From: Crossaster papposus
Lineage: Eukaryota; Echinodermata; Asteroidea; Velatida; Solasteridae
Direction: 5' to 3'
Assembly: GCA_037893245.1 (NCBI GenBank)
Contig: JBAIAA010000899.1
Location: 1 to 64,000, forward strand
Length of the DNA: 64,000 nt
Shown here: piece by piece, positions 1 to 14,189 of the stretch
Layout: every line of letters begins with the position of its first letter
How positions within the stretch are numbered: the stretch's first letter is position 1
Translations under genes and position numbers: made by a program
Notes under the pieces: model-generated
What the model saw: only the letters and a program-made list of their open reading frames with translations
Databases searched by the model: none
What the model was told of the DNA's origin: nothing

Positions 1-950
1 AGTAGTAGTAGTAGGGATAAGCCGATTGTAGACCAAATCTTAAATATATAGTAGTAGGGATATGCCGATTGTAGACCAAATCTTAAATATGTAGTAGTAG
101 GGATATGCCGATTGTAGACCAAATCTTAAATATGTAGTAGTGGGGATATGCCGATTGTAGACCAAATCTTAAATATGTAGTAGTAGGGATATGCCGATTG
201 TAGACCAAATCTTAAATATGTAGTAGTAGGGATATGCCGATTGTAGACCAAATCTTAAATATGTAGTAGTAGGGATATGCCGATTGTAGACCAAATCTTA
301 AATATGTAGTAGTAGGGATATGCCGATTGTAGACCAAATATTAAATATGTAGTAGTAGGGATATGCCGTTTGTAGACCAAATCTTAAATATGTAGTAGTA
401 GGGATATGCCGATTGTAGACCAAATCTTAAATATGTAGTAGTAGGGATATGCCGATTGTAGACCAAATCTTAAATATGTAGTAGTAGGGATATGCCGATG
501 GTAGACCAAATCTTAAATATGTAGTAGTATGGATATGCCGATTGTAGACCAAATCTTAAATATGTAGTAGTAGGGATATGCCGATTGTAGACCAAATCTT
601 AAATATGTAGTAGTAGGGATATGCCGATTGTAGACCAAATCTTAAATATGTAGCAGTAGGGATATGCCGATTGTAGACCAAATCTTAAATATGTAGTAGT
701 AGGGATATGCCGATTGTAGACCAAATCTTAAATATGTAGTAGTGGGGATATTCCGATTGTAGACCAAATCTTAAATATGTAGTAGTAGGGATATGCCGAT
801 TGTAGACCAAATCTTAAATATGTAGCAGTAGGGATATGCCGATTGTAGACCAAATCTTAAATATGTAGTAGTAGGGATATGCCGATTGTAGACCAAATCT
901 TAAATATGTAGTAGTGGGGATATTCCGATTGTAGACCAAATCTTAAATAT
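1..950. repeat. Duplicated block, copy 1 of the 3.0-3.2 kb displacement
   Basis: Marker variants GGATAAGCC (about 15), TATATA (45), TGGGG (141), GATGGTAG (about 498), TATGG (about 529), TAGCAG (651) and GATATTCC (about 750 and 922) recur in the same order in the block starting near 3019. The displacement is 3,018 bp at first, then 3,104 and 3,190, so two gains of two monomers (86 bp) each separate the copies. Confidence 0.85.
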
Positions 951-1728
951 GTAGTAGTAGGGATATGCCGATTGTAGACCAAATCTTAAATATGTAGTAG
1001 TAGGGATATGCCGATTGTAGACCAAATCTTAAATATGTAGTAGTAGGGATATGCCGATTGTAGACCAAATCTTAAATATGTAGTAGTAGGGATATGCCGA
1101 TTGTAGACCAAATCTTAAATATGTAGTAGTAGGGATATGCCGATTGTAGACCAAATCTTAAATATGTAGTAGTAGGGATATGCCGATTGTAGACCAAATC
1201 TTAAATATGTAGCAGTAGGGATATGCCGATTGTAGACCAAATCTTAAATATGTAGTAGTAGGGATATGCCGATTGTAGACCAAATCTTAAATATGTAGTA
1301 GTGGGGATATTCCGATTGTAGACCAAATCTTAAATATGTAGTAGTAGGGATATGCCGATTGTAGACCAAATCTTAAATATGTAGTAGTAGGGATATGCCG
1401 ATTGTAGACCAAATCTTAAATATGTAGTAGTAGGGATATGCCGATTGTAGACCAAATCTTAAATATGTAGTAGTAGGGATATGCCGATTGTAGACCAAAT
1501 CTTAAATATGTAGTAGTAGGGATATGCCGATTGTAGACCAAATCTTAAATATGTAGTAGTAGGGATATGCCGATTGTAGACCAAATCTTAAATATGTAGT
1601 AGTAGGGATATGCCGATTGTAGACCAAATCTTAAATATGTAGTAGTAGGGATATGCCGATTGTAGACCAAATCTTAAATATGTAGTAGTAGGGATATGCC
1701 GATTGTAGACCAAATCTTAAATATGTAG

Positions 1729-2693
1729 AAGTAGGGATATGCCGTTTGTAGACCAAATCTTAAATATGTAGTAGTAGGGATATGCCGATTGTAGACCAAA
1801 TCTTAAATATGTAGTAGTAGGGATATGCCGATTGTAGACCAAACTTAAATATGTAGTAGTAGGGATATGCCGATTGTAAACCAAATCTTAAATATGTAGT
1901 AGTAGGGATATGCCGATTGTAGACCAAATCTTAAATATGTAGTAGTAGGGATATGCCGATTGTAGACCAAATCTTAAATATGTAGTAGTAGGGATATGCC
2001 GATTGTAGACCAAATCTTAAATATGTAGTAGTAGGGATATGCCGATTGTAGACCAAATCTTAGATATGTAGTAGTAGGGATATGTCGATTGTAGACCAAA
2101 TCTTAAATATGTAGTAGTAGGGATATGCCGATTGTAGACCAAATCTTAAATATGTAGTAGTAGGGATATGCCGATTGTAGACCAAATCTTAAATATGTAG
2201 TAGTAGGGATATGCCGATTGTAGACCAAATCTTAAATATGTAGTAGTAGGGATATGCCGATTGTAGACCAAATCTTAAATATGTAGTAGTAGGGATATGC
2301 CGATTGTAGACCAAATCTTAAATATGTAGTAGTAGGGATATGCCGATTGTAGACCAAATCTTAAATATGTAGTAGTAGGGATATGCCGATTGTAGACCAA
2401 ATCTTAAATATGTAGTAGTAGGGATATGCCGATTGTAGACCAAATCTTAAATATGTAGTAGTAGTAGGGATATGCCGATTGTAGACCAAATCTTAAATAT
2501 ATAGTAGTAGGGATATGCCGATTGTAGACCAAATCTTAAATATGTAGTAGTAGGGATATGCCGATTGTAGACCAAATCTTAAATATGTAGTAGTGGGGAT
2601 ATGCCGATTGTAGACCAAATCTTAAATATGTAGTAGTAGGGATATGCCGATTGTAGACCAAATCTTAAATATGTAGTAGTAGGGATATGCCGT
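1729..2693. repeat. Duplicated block, copy 1 of the 7,848-bp displacement
   Basis: Six markers line up at exactly +7,848 with 9577-10541: TAGAAG (1729), a 42-bp monomer reading CCAAACTTAAA (C at 1844), CTTAGATATG (2063), the extra TAG (about 2453), TGGGG (2594) and CCGTTTG (2693). The shared single-base deletion makes common descent much more likely than repeated mutation. Confidence 0.88.
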
Positions 2694-3018
2694 TTGTAGA
2701 CCAAATCTTAAATATGTAGTAGTAGGGATATGCCGATTGTAGACCAAATCTTAAATATGTAGTAGTAGGGATATGCCGATTGTAGACCAAATCTTAAATA
2801 TGTAGTAGTAGGGATATGCCGATTGTAGACCAAATCTTAAATATGTAGTAGTGGGGATATGCCGATTGTAGACCAAATCTTAAATATGTAGTAGTAGGGA
2901 TATGCCGATTGTAGACCAAATCTTAAATATGTTGTAGTAGGGATATGCCGATTGTAGACCAAATCTTAAATATGTAGTAGTAGGGATATGCCGATTGTAG
3001 ACCAAATCTTAAATATGT

Positions 3019-4140
3019 AGTAGTAGTAGTAGGGATAAGCCGATTGTAGACCAAATCTTAAATATATAGTAGTAGGGATATGCCGATTGTAGACCAAATC
3101 TTAAATATGTAGTAGTAGGGATATGCCGATTGTAGACCAAATCTTAAATATGTAGTAGTGGGGATATGCCGATTGTAGACCAAATCTTAAATATGTAGTA
3201 GTAGGGATATGCCGATTGTAGACCAAATCTTAAATATGTAGTAGTAGGGATATGCCGATTGTAGACCAAATCTTAAATATGTAGTAGTAGGGATATGCCG
3301 ATTGTAGACCAAATCTTAAATATGTAGTAGTAGGGATATGCCGATTGTAGACCAAATCTTAAATATGTAGTAGTAGGGATATGCCGTTTGTAGACCAAAT
3401 CTTAAATATGTAGTAGTAGGGATATGCCGATTGTAGACCAAATCTTAAATATGTAGTAGTAGGGATATGCCGATTGTAGACCAAATCTTAAATATGTAGT
3501 AGTAGGGATATGCCGATGGTAGACCAAATCTTAAATATGTAGTAGTATGGATATGCCGATTGTAGACCAAATCTTAAATATGTAGTAGTAGGGATATGCC
3601 GATTGTAGACCAAATCTTAAATATGTAGTAGTAGGGATATGCCGATTGTAAACCAAATCTTAAATATGTAGTAGTAGGGATATGCCGATTGTAGACCAAA
3701 TCTTAAATATGTAGTAGTAGGGATATGCCGATTGTAGACCAAATCTTAAATATGTAGCAGTAGGGATATGCCGATTGTAGACCAAATCTTAAATATGTAG
3801 TAGTAGGGATATGCCGATTGTAGACCAAATCTTAAATATGTAGTAGTGGGGATATTCCGATTGTAGACCAAATCTTAAATATGTAGTAGTAGGGATATGC
3901 CGATTGTAGACCAAATCTTAAATATGTAGCAGTAGGGATATGCCGATTGTAGACCAAATCTTAAATATGTAGTAGTAGGGATATGCCGATTGTAGACCAA
4001 ATCTTAAATATTTAGCAGTAGGGATATGCCGATTGTAGACCAAATCTTAAATATGTAGTAGTAGGGATATGCCGATTGTAGACCAAATCTTAAATATGTA
4101 GTAGTGGGGATATTCCGATTGTAGACCAAATCTTAAATAT
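3019..4140. repeat. Duplicated block, copy 2 of the 3.0-3.2 kb displacement
   Basis: Matches the marker order of 1-950 with two 86-bp gains. It has private changes absent from the first copy: a GTAAACC monomer at about 3649 and TTTAGCAG at 4011. These show some divergence after duplication. Confidence 0.85.
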
Positions 4141-4536
4141 GTAGTAGTAGGGATATGCCGATTGTAGACCAAATCTTAAATATGTAGTAGTAGGGATATG
4201 CCGATTGTAGACCAAATCTTAAATATGTAGTAGTAGGGATATGCCGATTGTAGACCAAATCTTAAATATGTAGTAGTAGGGATATGCCGATTGTAGACCA
4301 AATCTTAAATATGTAGTAGTAGGGATATGCCGATTGTAGACCAAATCTTAAATATGTAGGAGTAGGGATATGCCGATTGTAGACCAAATCTTAAATATGT
4401 AGTAGTAGGGATATGCCGATTGTAGACCAAATCTTAAATATGTAGTAGTAGGGATATGCCGATTGTAGACCAAATCTTAAATATGTAGTAGTGGGGATAT
4501 GCCGATTGTAGACCAAATCTTAAATATGTAGTAGTG
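4113..4536. repeat. Duplicated block, copy 1 of the 4,658-bp displacement
   Basis: GATATTCC at 4113, a changed first-triplet monomer at 4360 (TAGGAG) and two TGGGG monomers at 4493 and 4536 are matched at +4,658 by markers at 8771, 9018, 9151 and 9194. Confidence 0.8.
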
Positions 4537-5278
4537 GGGATATGCCGATTGTAGACCAAATCTTAAATATGTAGTAGTAGGGATATGCCGATTGTAGACC
4601 AAATCTTAAATATGTAGTAGTAGGGATATGCCGATTGTAGACCAAATCTTAAATATGTAGTAGTAGGGATATGCCGATTGTAGACCAAATCTTAAATATG
4701 TAGTAGTAGGGATATGCCGATTGTAGACCAAATCTTAAATATGTAGTAGTAGGGATATGCCGATTGTAGACCAAATCTTAAATATGTAGTAGTAGGGATA
4801 TGCCGATTGTAGACCAAATCTTAAATATGTAGTAGTAGGGATATGCCGATTGTAGACCAAATCTTAAATATGTAGTAGTAGGGATATGCCGATTGTAGAC
4901 CAAATCTTAGATATGTAGTAGTAGGGATATGTCGATTGTAGACCAAATCTTAAATATGTAGTAGTGGGGATATGCCGATTGTAGACCAAATCTTAAATAT
5001 GTAGTAGTAGGGATATGCCGATTGTAGACCAAATCTTAAATATGTAGTAGTAGGGATATGCCGATTGTAGACCAAATCTTAAATATGTAGTAGTAGGGAT
5101 ATGCCGATTGTAGACCAAATCTTAGATATGTAGTAGTAGGGATATGTCGATTGTAGACCAAATCTTAAATATGTAGTAGTGGGGATATGCCGATTGTAGA
5201 CCAAATCTTAAATATGTAGTAGTAGGGATATGCCGATTGTAGACCAAATCTTAAATATGTAGTAGTAGGGATATGCCG

Positions 5279-8200
5279 TTTGTAGACCAAATCTTAAATA
5301 TGTAGTAGTAGGGATATGCCGATTGTAGACCAAATCTTAAATATGTAGTAGTAGGGATATGCCGATTGTAGACCAAATCTTAAATATGTAGTAGTAGGGA
5401 TATGCCGATTGTAAACCAAATCTTAAATATGTAGTAGTAGGGATATGCCGATTGTAGACCAAATCTTAAATATGTAGTAGTAGGGATATGCCGATTGTAG
5501 ACCAAATCTTAAATATGTAGTAGTAGGGATATGCCGATTGTAGACCAAATCTTAAATATGTAGTAGTAGGGATATGCCGATTGTAGACCAAATCTTAGAT
5601 ATGTAGTAGTAGGGATATGTCGATTGTAGACCAAATCTTAAATATGTAGTAGTAGGGATATGCCGATTGTAGACCAAATCTTAAATATGTAGTAGTAGGG
5701 ATATGCCGATTGTAGACCAAATCTTAAATATGTAGTAGTAGGGATATGCCGATTGTAGACCAAATCTTAAATATGTAGTAGTAGTGATATGCCGATTGTA
5801 GACCAAATCTTAAATATGTAGTAGTAGGGATATGCCGATTGTAGACCAAATCTTAAATATGTAGTAGTAGGGATATGCCGATTGTAGACCAAATCTTAAA
5901 TATGTAGTAGTAGGGATATGCCGATTGTAGACCAAATCTTAAATATGTAGTAGTAGGGATATGCCGATTGTAGACCAAATCTTAAATATGTAGTAGTAGG
6001 GATATGCCGATTGTAGACCAAATCTTAAATATGTAGTAGTAGTAGGGATATGCCGATTGTAGACCAAATCTTAAATATATAGTAGTAGGGATATGCCGAT
6101 TGTAGACCAAATCTTAAATATGTAGTAGTAGTAGGGATATGCCGATTGTAGACCAAATCTTAAATATGTAGTAGTGGGGATATGCCGATTGTAGACCAAA
6201 TCTTAAATATGTAGTAGTAGGGATATGCCGATTGTAGACCAAATCTTAAATATGTAGTAGTAGGGATATGCCGATTGTAGACCAAATCTTAAATATGTAG
6301 TAGTAGGGATATGCCGATTGTAAACCAAATCTTAAATATGTAGTAGTAGGGATATGCCGATTGTAGACCAAATCTTAAATATGTAGTAGTAGGGATATGC
6401 CGATTGTAGACCAAATCTTAAATATGTAGTAGTAGGGATATGCCGATTGTAGACCAAATCTTAAATATGTAGTAGTAGGGATATGCCGATTGTAGACCAA
6501 ATCTTAAATATGTAGTAGTAGGGATATGCCGATTGTAGACCAAATCTTAAATATGTAGTAGTAGGGATATGCCGATTGTAGACCAAATCTTAAATATGTA
6601 GTAGTAGGGATATGCCGATTGTAGACCAAATCTTAGATATGTAGTAGTAGGGATATGTCGATTGTAGACCAAATCTTAAATATGTAGTAGTAGGGATATG
6701 CCGATTGTAGACCAAATCTTAAATATGTAGTAGTAGGGATATGCCGATTGTAGACCAAATCTTAAATATGTAGTAGTAGGGATATGCCGATTGTAGACCA
6801 AATCTTAAATATGTAGTAGTAGGGATATGCCGATTGTAGACCAAATCTTAAATATGTAGTAGTAGGGATATGCCGATTGTAGACCAAATCTTAAATATGT
6901 AGTAGTAGGGATATGCCGATTGTAGACCAAATCTTAGATATGTAGTAGTAGGGATATGTCGATTGTTGACCAAATCTTAAATATGTAGTAGTAGGGATAT
7001 GCCGATTGTAGACCAAATCTTAAATATGTAGTAGTAGGGATATGCCGATTGTAGACCAAATCTTAAATATGTAGTAGTAGGGATATGCCGATTGTAGACC
7101 AAATCTTAAATATATAGTAGTAGTAATATATGCCGATTGTAGACCAAATCTTAAATATGTAGTAGTAGTAGGGATATGCCGATTGTAGACCAAATCTTAA
7201 ATATGTAGTAGTGGGGATATGCCGATTGTAGACCAAATCTTAAATATGTAGTAGTAGGGATATGCCGATTGTAGACCAAATCTTAAATATGTAGTAGTAG
7301 GGATATGCCGATTGTAGACCAAATCTTAAATATGTAGTAGTAGGGATATGCCGATTGTAGACCAAATCTTAAATATGTAGTAGTAGGGATATGCCGATTG
7401 TAGACCAAATCTTAAATATGTAGTAGTAGGGATATGCCGATTGTAGACCAAATCTTAAATATGTAGTAGTAGGGATTTGCCGATTGTAGACCAAATCTTA
7501 AATATGTAGTAGTAGGGATATGCCGATTGTAGACCAAATCTTAAATATGTAGTAGTAGGGATATGCCGATTGTAGACCAAATCTTAAATATGTAGCAGTA
7601 GGGATATGCCGATTGTAGACCAAATCTTAAATATGTAGTAGTAGGGATATGCCGATTGTAGACCAAATCTTAAATATGTAGTAGTAGGGATATGCCGATT
7701 GTAGACCAAATCTTAAATATGTAGTAGTAGGGATATGCCGATTGTAAACCAAATCTTAAATATGTAGTAGTAGTAGGGATATGCCGATTGTAGACCAAAT
7801 CTTAAATATGTAGTAGTAGGGATATGCCGATTGTAGACCAAATCTTAAATATGTAGTAGTAGGGATATGCCGATTGTAGACCAAATCTTAAATATGTAGT
7901 AGTAGGGATATGCCGATTGTAGACCAAATCTTAAATATGTAGTAGTAGGGATATGCCGATTGTAGACCAAATCTTAAATATGTAGTAGTAGGGATATGCC
8001 GATTGTAGACCAAATCTTAAATATGTAGTAGTAGGGATATGCCGATTGTAGACCAAATCTTAAATATGTAGTAGTAGGGATATGCCGATTGTAGACCAAA
8101 TCTTAAATATGTAGTAGTAGGGATATGCCGATTGTAGACCAAATCTTAAATATGTAGTAGTAGGGATATGCCGATTGTAGACCAAATCTTAAATATGTAG

Positions 8201-8349
8201 CAGTAGGGATATGCCGATTGTAGACCAAATCTTAAATATGTAGTAGTAGGGATATGCCGATTGTAGACCAAATCTTAAATATGTAGTAGTAGGGATATGC
8301 CGATTGTAGACCAAATCTTAAATATGTAGTAGTAGGGATATGCCGATTG
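5279..8349. repeat. Duplicated block, copy 1 of the 5.26-4.83 kb displacement
   Basis: Markers CCGTTTG (5279), GTAAACC (5411), CTTAGATATG (5598), TAGTGATATG (5785), extra TAG (6031 and 6120), CTTAGATATG (6636), TATATAG with TAGTAATATA (7111), TAGCAG (7596), GTAAACC with extra TAG (7744), TAGCAG (8201) and GTAAACC (8349) recur in the same order in 10541-13181. The displacement falls from 5,262 to 5,219, 4,918 and 4,832, always by whole monomers (1, 7 and 2). Confidence 0.9.
7111..7132. repeat. Aberrant monomer with TAGTAATATA replacing TAGGGATA
   Basis: The GGG of the monomer is lost and an extra triplet is present, giving TATATAG followed by TAGTAATATATGCC. It is one of two such copies in the window (see 12029) and serves as a duplication marker. 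Confidence 0.9.
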
Positions 8350-8770
8350 TAAACCAAATCTTAAATATGTAGTAGTAGGGATATGCCGATTGTAGACCAA
8401 ATCTTAAATATGTAGTAGTATGGATATGCCGATTGTAGACCAAATCTTAAATATGTAGTAGTAGGGATATGCCGATTGTAGACCAAATCTTAAATATGTA
8501 GTAGTAGGGATATGCCGATTGTAGACCAAATCTTAAATATGTAGTAGTAGGGATATGCCGATTGTAGACCAAATCTTAAATATGTAGTAGTAGGGATATG
8601 CCGATTGTAGACCAAATCTTAAATATGTAGTAGTAGGGATATGCCGATTGTAGACCAAATCTTAAATATGTAGTAGTAGGGATATGCCGATTGTAGACCA
8701 AATCTTAAATATGTAGTAGTAGGGATATGCCGATTGTAGACCAAATCTTAAATATGTAGTAGTGGGGATA

Positions 8771-9194
8771 TTCCGATTGTAGACCAAATCTTAAATATGT
8801 AGTAGTAGGGATATGCCGATTGTAGACCAAATCTTAAATATGTAGTAGTAGGGATATGCCGATTGTAGACCAAATCTTAAATATGTAGTAGTAGGGATAT
8901 GCCGATTGTAGACCAAATCTTAAATATGTAGTAGTAGGGATATGCCGATTGTAGACCAAATCTTAAATATGTAGTAGTAGGGATATGCCGATTGTAGACC
9001 AAATCTTAAATATGTAGAAGTAGGGATATGCCGATTGTAGACCAAATCTTAAATATGTAGTAGTAGGGATATGCCGATTGTAGACCAAATCTTAAATATG
9101 TAGTAGTAGGGATATGCCGATTGTAGACCAAATCTTAAATATGTAGTAGTGGGGATATGCCGATTGTAGACCAAATCTTAAATATGTAGTAGTG
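8771..9194. repeat. Duplicated block, copy 2 of the 4,658-bp displacement
   Basis: GATATTCC at 8771, TAGAAG at 9018 and two TGGGG monomers at 9151 and 9194 match 4113-4536 in spacing. At the shared variable site this copy has A where the other has G, so that base changed again in one copy. Confidence 0.8.
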
Positions 9195-9576
9195 GGGATA
9201 TGCCGATTGTAGACCAAATCTTAAATATGTAGTAGTAGGGATATGCCGATTGTAGACCAAATCTTAAATATGTAGTAGTAGGGATATGCCGATTGTAGAC
9301 CAAATCTTAAATATGTAGTAGTAGGGATATGCCGATTGTAGACCAAATCTTAAATATGTAGTAGTAGGGATATGCCGATTGTAGACCAAATCTTAAATAT
9401 GTAGTAGTAGGGATATGCCGATTGTAGACCAAATCTTAAATATGTAGTAGTAGGGATATGCCGATTGTAGACCAAATCTTAAATATGTAGTAGTAGGGAT
9501 ATGCCGATTGTAGACCAAATCTTAAATATGTAGTAGTAGGGATATGCCGATTGTAGACCAAATCTTAAATATGTAG

Positions 9577-10541
9577 AAGTAGGGATATGCCGTTTGTAGA
9601 CCAAATCTTAAATATGTAGTAGTAGGGATATGCCGATTGTAGACCAAATCTTAAATATGTAGTAGTAGGGATATGCCGATTGTAGACCAAACTTAAATAT
9701 GTAGTAGTAGGGATATGCCGATTGTAAACCAAATCTTAAATATGTAGTAGTAGGGATATGCCGATTGTAGACCAAATCTTAAATATGTAGTAGTAGGGAT
9801 ATGCCGATTGTAGACCAAATCTTAAATATGTAGTAGTAGGGATATGCCGATTGTAGACCAAATCTTAAATATGTAGTAGTAGGGATATGCCGATTGTAGA
9901 CCAAATCTTAGATATGTAGTAGTAGGGATATGTCGATTGTAGACCAAATCTTAAATATGTAGTAGTAGGGATATGCCGATTGTAGACCAAATCTTAAATA
10001 TGTAGTAGTAGGGATATGCCGATTGTAGACCAAATCTTAAATATGTAGTAGTAGGGATATGCCGATTGTAGACCAAATCTTAAATATGTAGTAGTAGGGA
10101 TATGCCGATTGTAGACCAAATCTTAAATATGTAGTAGTAGGGATATGCCGATTGTAGACCAAATCTTAAATATGTAGTAGTAGGGATATGCCGATTGTAG
10201 ACCAAATCTTAAATATGTAGTAGTAGGGATATGCCGATTGTAGACCAAATCTTAAATATGTAGTAGTAGGGATATGCCGATTGTAGACCAAATCTTAAAT
10301 ATGTAGTAGTAGTAGGGATATGCCGATTGTAGACCAAATCTTAAATATATAGTAGTAGGGATATGCCGATTGTAGACCAAATCTTAAATATGTAGTAGTA
10401 GGGATATGCCGATTGTAGACCAAATCTTAAATATGTAGTAGTGGGGATATGCCGATTGTAGACCAAATCTTAAATATGTAGTAGTAGGGATATGCCGATT
10501 GTAGACCAAATCTTAAATATGTAGTAGTAGGGATATGCCGT
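9577..10541. repeat. Duplicated block, copy 2 of the 7,848-bp displacement
   Basis: Carries the TAGAAG, 42-bp CCAAACTTAAA (C at 9692), CTTAGATATG (9911), extra-TAG (10301), TGGGG and CCGTTTG markers in the same order and spacing as 1729-2693. At the CCGTTTG monomer near 10541 the best partner switches to the block beginning at 5279, so a duplication breakpoint lies near here. Confidence 0.88.
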
Positions 10542-13181
10542 TTGTAGACCAAATCTTAAATATGTAGTAGTAGGGATATGCCGATTGTAGACCAAATCTT
10601 AAATATGTAGTAGTAGGGATATGCCGATTGTAGACCAAATCTTAAATATGTAGTAGTAGGGATATGCCGATTGTAAACCAAATCTTAAATATGTAGTAGT
10701 AGGGATATGCCGATTGTAGACCAAATCTTAAATATGTAGTAGTAGGGATATGCCGATTGTAGACCAAATCTTAAATATGTAGTAGTAGGGATATGCCGAT
10801 TGTAGACCAAATCTTAAATATGTAGTAGTAGGGATATGCCGATTGTAGACCAAATCTTAGATATGTAGTAGTAGGGATATGTCGATTGTAGACCAAATCT
10901 TAAATATGTAGTAGTAGGGATATGCCGATTGTAGACCAAATCTTAAATATGTAGTAATAGGGATATGCCGATTGTAGACCAAATCTTAAATATGTAGTAG
11001 TAGGGATATGCCGATTGTAGACCAAATCTTAAATATGTAGTAGTAGTGATATGCCGATTGTAGACCAAATCTTAAATATGTAGTAGTAGGGATATGCCGA
11101 TTGTAGACCAAATCTTAAATATGTAGTAGTAGGGATATGCCGATTGTAGACCAAATCTTAAATATGTAGTAGTAGGGATATGCCGATTGTAGACCAAATC
11201 TTAAATATGTAGTAGTAGGGATATGCCGATTGTAGACCAAATCTTAAATATGTAGTAGTAGTAGGGATATGCCGATTGTAGACCAAATCTTAAATATATA
11301 GTAGTAGGGATATGCCGATTGTAGACCAAATCTTAAATATGTAGTAGTAGTAGGGATATGCCGATTGTAGACCAAATCTTAAATATGTAGTAGTGGGGAT
11401 ATGCCGATTGTAGACCAAATCTTAAATATGTAGTAGTAGGGATATGCCGATTGTAGACCAAATCTTAAATATGTAGTAGTAGGGATATGCCGATTGTAGA
11501 CCAAATCTTAAATATGTAGTAGTAGGGATATGCCGATTGTAGACCAAATCTTAAATATGTAGTAGTAGGGATATGCCGATTGTAGACCAAATCTTAAATA
11601 TGTAGTAGTAGGGATATGCCGATTGTAGACCAAATCTTAAATATGTAGTAGTAGGGATATGCCGATTGTAGACCAAATCTTAAATATGTAGTAGTAGGGA
11701 TATGCCGATTGTAGACCAAATCTTAAATATGTAGTAGTAGGGATATGCCGATTGTAGACCAAATCTTAAATATGTAGTAGTAGGGATATGCCGATTGTAG
11801 ACCAAATCTTAAATATGTAGTAGTAGGGATATGCCGATTGTAGACCAAATCTTAGATATGTAGTAGTAGGGATATGTCGATTGTAGACCAAATCTTAAAT
11901 ATGTAGTAGTAGGGATATGCCGATTGTAGACCAAATCTTAAATATGTAGTAGTAGGGATATGCCGATTGTAGACCAAATCTTAAATATGTAGTAGTAGGG
12001 ATATGCCGATTGTAGACCAAATCTTAAATATATAGTAGTAGTAATATATGCCGATTGTAGACCAAATCTTAAATATGTAGTAGTAGTAGGGATATGCCGA
12101 TTGTAGACCAAATCTTAAATATGTAGTAGTAGGGATATGCCGATTGTAGACCAAATCTTAAATATGTAGTAGTAGGGATATGCCGATTGTAGACCAAATC
12201 TTAAATATGTAGTAGTAGGGATATGCCGATTGTAGACCAAATCTTAAATATGTAGTAGTAGGGATATGCCGATTGTAGACCAAATCTTAAATATGTAGTA
12301 GTAGGGATATGCCGATTGTAGACCAAATCTTAAATATGTAGTAGTAGGGATATGCCGATTGTAGACCAAATCTTAAATATGTAGTAGTAGGGATATGCCG
12401 ATTGTAGACCAAATCTTAAATATGTAGCAGTAGGGATATGCCGATTGTAGACCAAATCTTAAATATGTAGTAGTAGGGATATGCCGATTGTAGACCAAAT
12501 CTTAAATATGTAGTAGTAGGGATATGCCGATTGTAGACCAAATCTTAAATATGTAGTAGTAGGGATATGCCGATTGTAAACCAAATCTTAAATATGTAGT
12601 AGTAGTAGGGATATGCCGATTGTAGACCAAATCTTAAATATGTAGTAGTAGGGATATGCCGATTGTAGACCAAATCTTAAATATGTAGTAGTAGGGATAT
12701 GCCGATTGTAGACCAAATCTTAAATATGTAGTAGTAGGGATATGCCGATTGTAGACCAAATCTTAAATATGTAGTAGTAGGGATATGCCGATTGTAGACC
12801 AAATCTTAAATATGTAGTAGTAGGGATATGCCGATTGTAGACCAAATCTTAAATATGTAGTAGTAGGGATATGCCGATTGTAGACCAAATCTTAAATATG
12901 TAGTAGTAGGGATATGCCGATTGTAGACCAAATCTTAAATATGTAGTAGTAGGGATATGCCGATTGTAGACCAAATCTTAAATATGTAGTAGTAGGGATA
13001 TGCCGATTGTAGACCAAATCTTAAATATGTAGCAGTAGGGATATGCCGATTGTAGACCAAATCTTAAATATGTAGTAGTAGGGATATGCCGATTGTAGAC
13101 CAAATCTTAAATATGTAGTAGTAGGGATATGCCGATTGTAGACCAAATCTTAAATATGTAGTAGTAGGGATATGCCGATTG
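10541..13181. repeat. Duplicated block, copy 2 of the 5.26-4.83 kb displacement
   Basis: Shorter counterpart of 5279-8349, lacking 10 monomers in three places. A private TAGTAATAGG monomer is at about 10953. The GTAAACC variant present at about 6319 in the other copy is missing here. Confidence 0.9.
12029..12050. repeat. Second copy of the TAGTAATATA aberrant monomer
   Basis: Same change as at 7111, displaced by 4,918 bp. The rarity of the change argues that the two monomers descend from one event. Confidence 0.9.
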
Positions 13182-14189
13182 TAAACCAAATCTTAAATAT
13201 GTAGTAGTAGGGATATGCCGATTGTAGACCAAATCTTAAATATGTAGTAGTAGGGATATGCCGATTGTAGACCAAATCTTAAATATGTAGTAGTAGGGAT
13301 ATGCCGATTGTAGACCAAATCTTAAATATGTAGTAGTAGGGATATGCCGATTGTAGACCAAATCTTAAATATGTAGTAGTAGGGATATGCCGATTGTAGA
13401 CCAAATCTTAAATATGTAGTAGTAGGGATATGCCGATTGTAGACCAAATCTTAGATATGTAGTAGTAGGGATATGCCGATTGTAGACCAAATCTTAAATA
13501 TGTAGTAGTAGGGATATGCCGATTGTAGACCAAATCTTAAATATGTAGTAGTAGGGATATCCCGATTGTAGACCAAATCTTAAATATGTAGTAGTAGGGA
13601 TATGCCGATTGTAGACCAAATCTTAAATATGTAGTAGTAGTAGGGATATGCCGATTGTAGACCAAATCTTAAATATGTAGTAGTAGGGATATGCCGATTG
13701 TAGACCAAATCTTAAATATGTAGTAGTAGGGATATGCCGATTGTAGACCAAATCTTAAATATGTAGTAGTAGGGATATGCCGATTGTAGACCAAATCTTT
13801 AATATGTAGTAGTAGGGATATGCCGATTGTAGACCAAATCTTAAATATGTAGTAGTAGGGATATGCCGATTGTAGACCAAATCTTAAATATGTAGTAGTA
13901 GGGATATGCCGATTGTAGACCAAATCTTAAATATGTAGTAGTAGGGATATGCCGATTGTAGACCAAATCTTAAATATGTAGTAGTAGGGATATGCCGATT
14001 GTAGACCAAATCTTAAATATGTAGTAGTAGGGATATGCCGATTGTAGACCAAATCTTAAATATGTAGTAGTAGGGATATGCCGATTGTAGACCAAATCTT
14101 AAATATGTAGTAGTAGGGATATGCCGATTGTAGACCAAATCTTAAATATGTAGTAGTAGGGATATGCCGATTGTAGACCAAATCTTAAA

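Larger units (their letters stand above)
1..14189. repeat. Element-free domain of pure 43-bp monomers
   Basis: About 330 monomers with no copy of the 111-bp element that is frequent further right. Informative variants are an extra TAG followed by a TATATA monomer, TGGGG for TAGGG, TAGCAG, GATATTCCG, CCGTTTG, GTAAACC, and the linked pair CTTAGATATG then ATATGTCGA. Their order recurs in several places and allows the internal duplications listed separately to be traced. Nothing else is seen here. Confidence 0.97.

Noticed and set aside
1..14189. CRISPR array
   Set aside because: The unit is perfectly tandem with no unique spacers, runs for hundreds of copies, and no cas genes are present.
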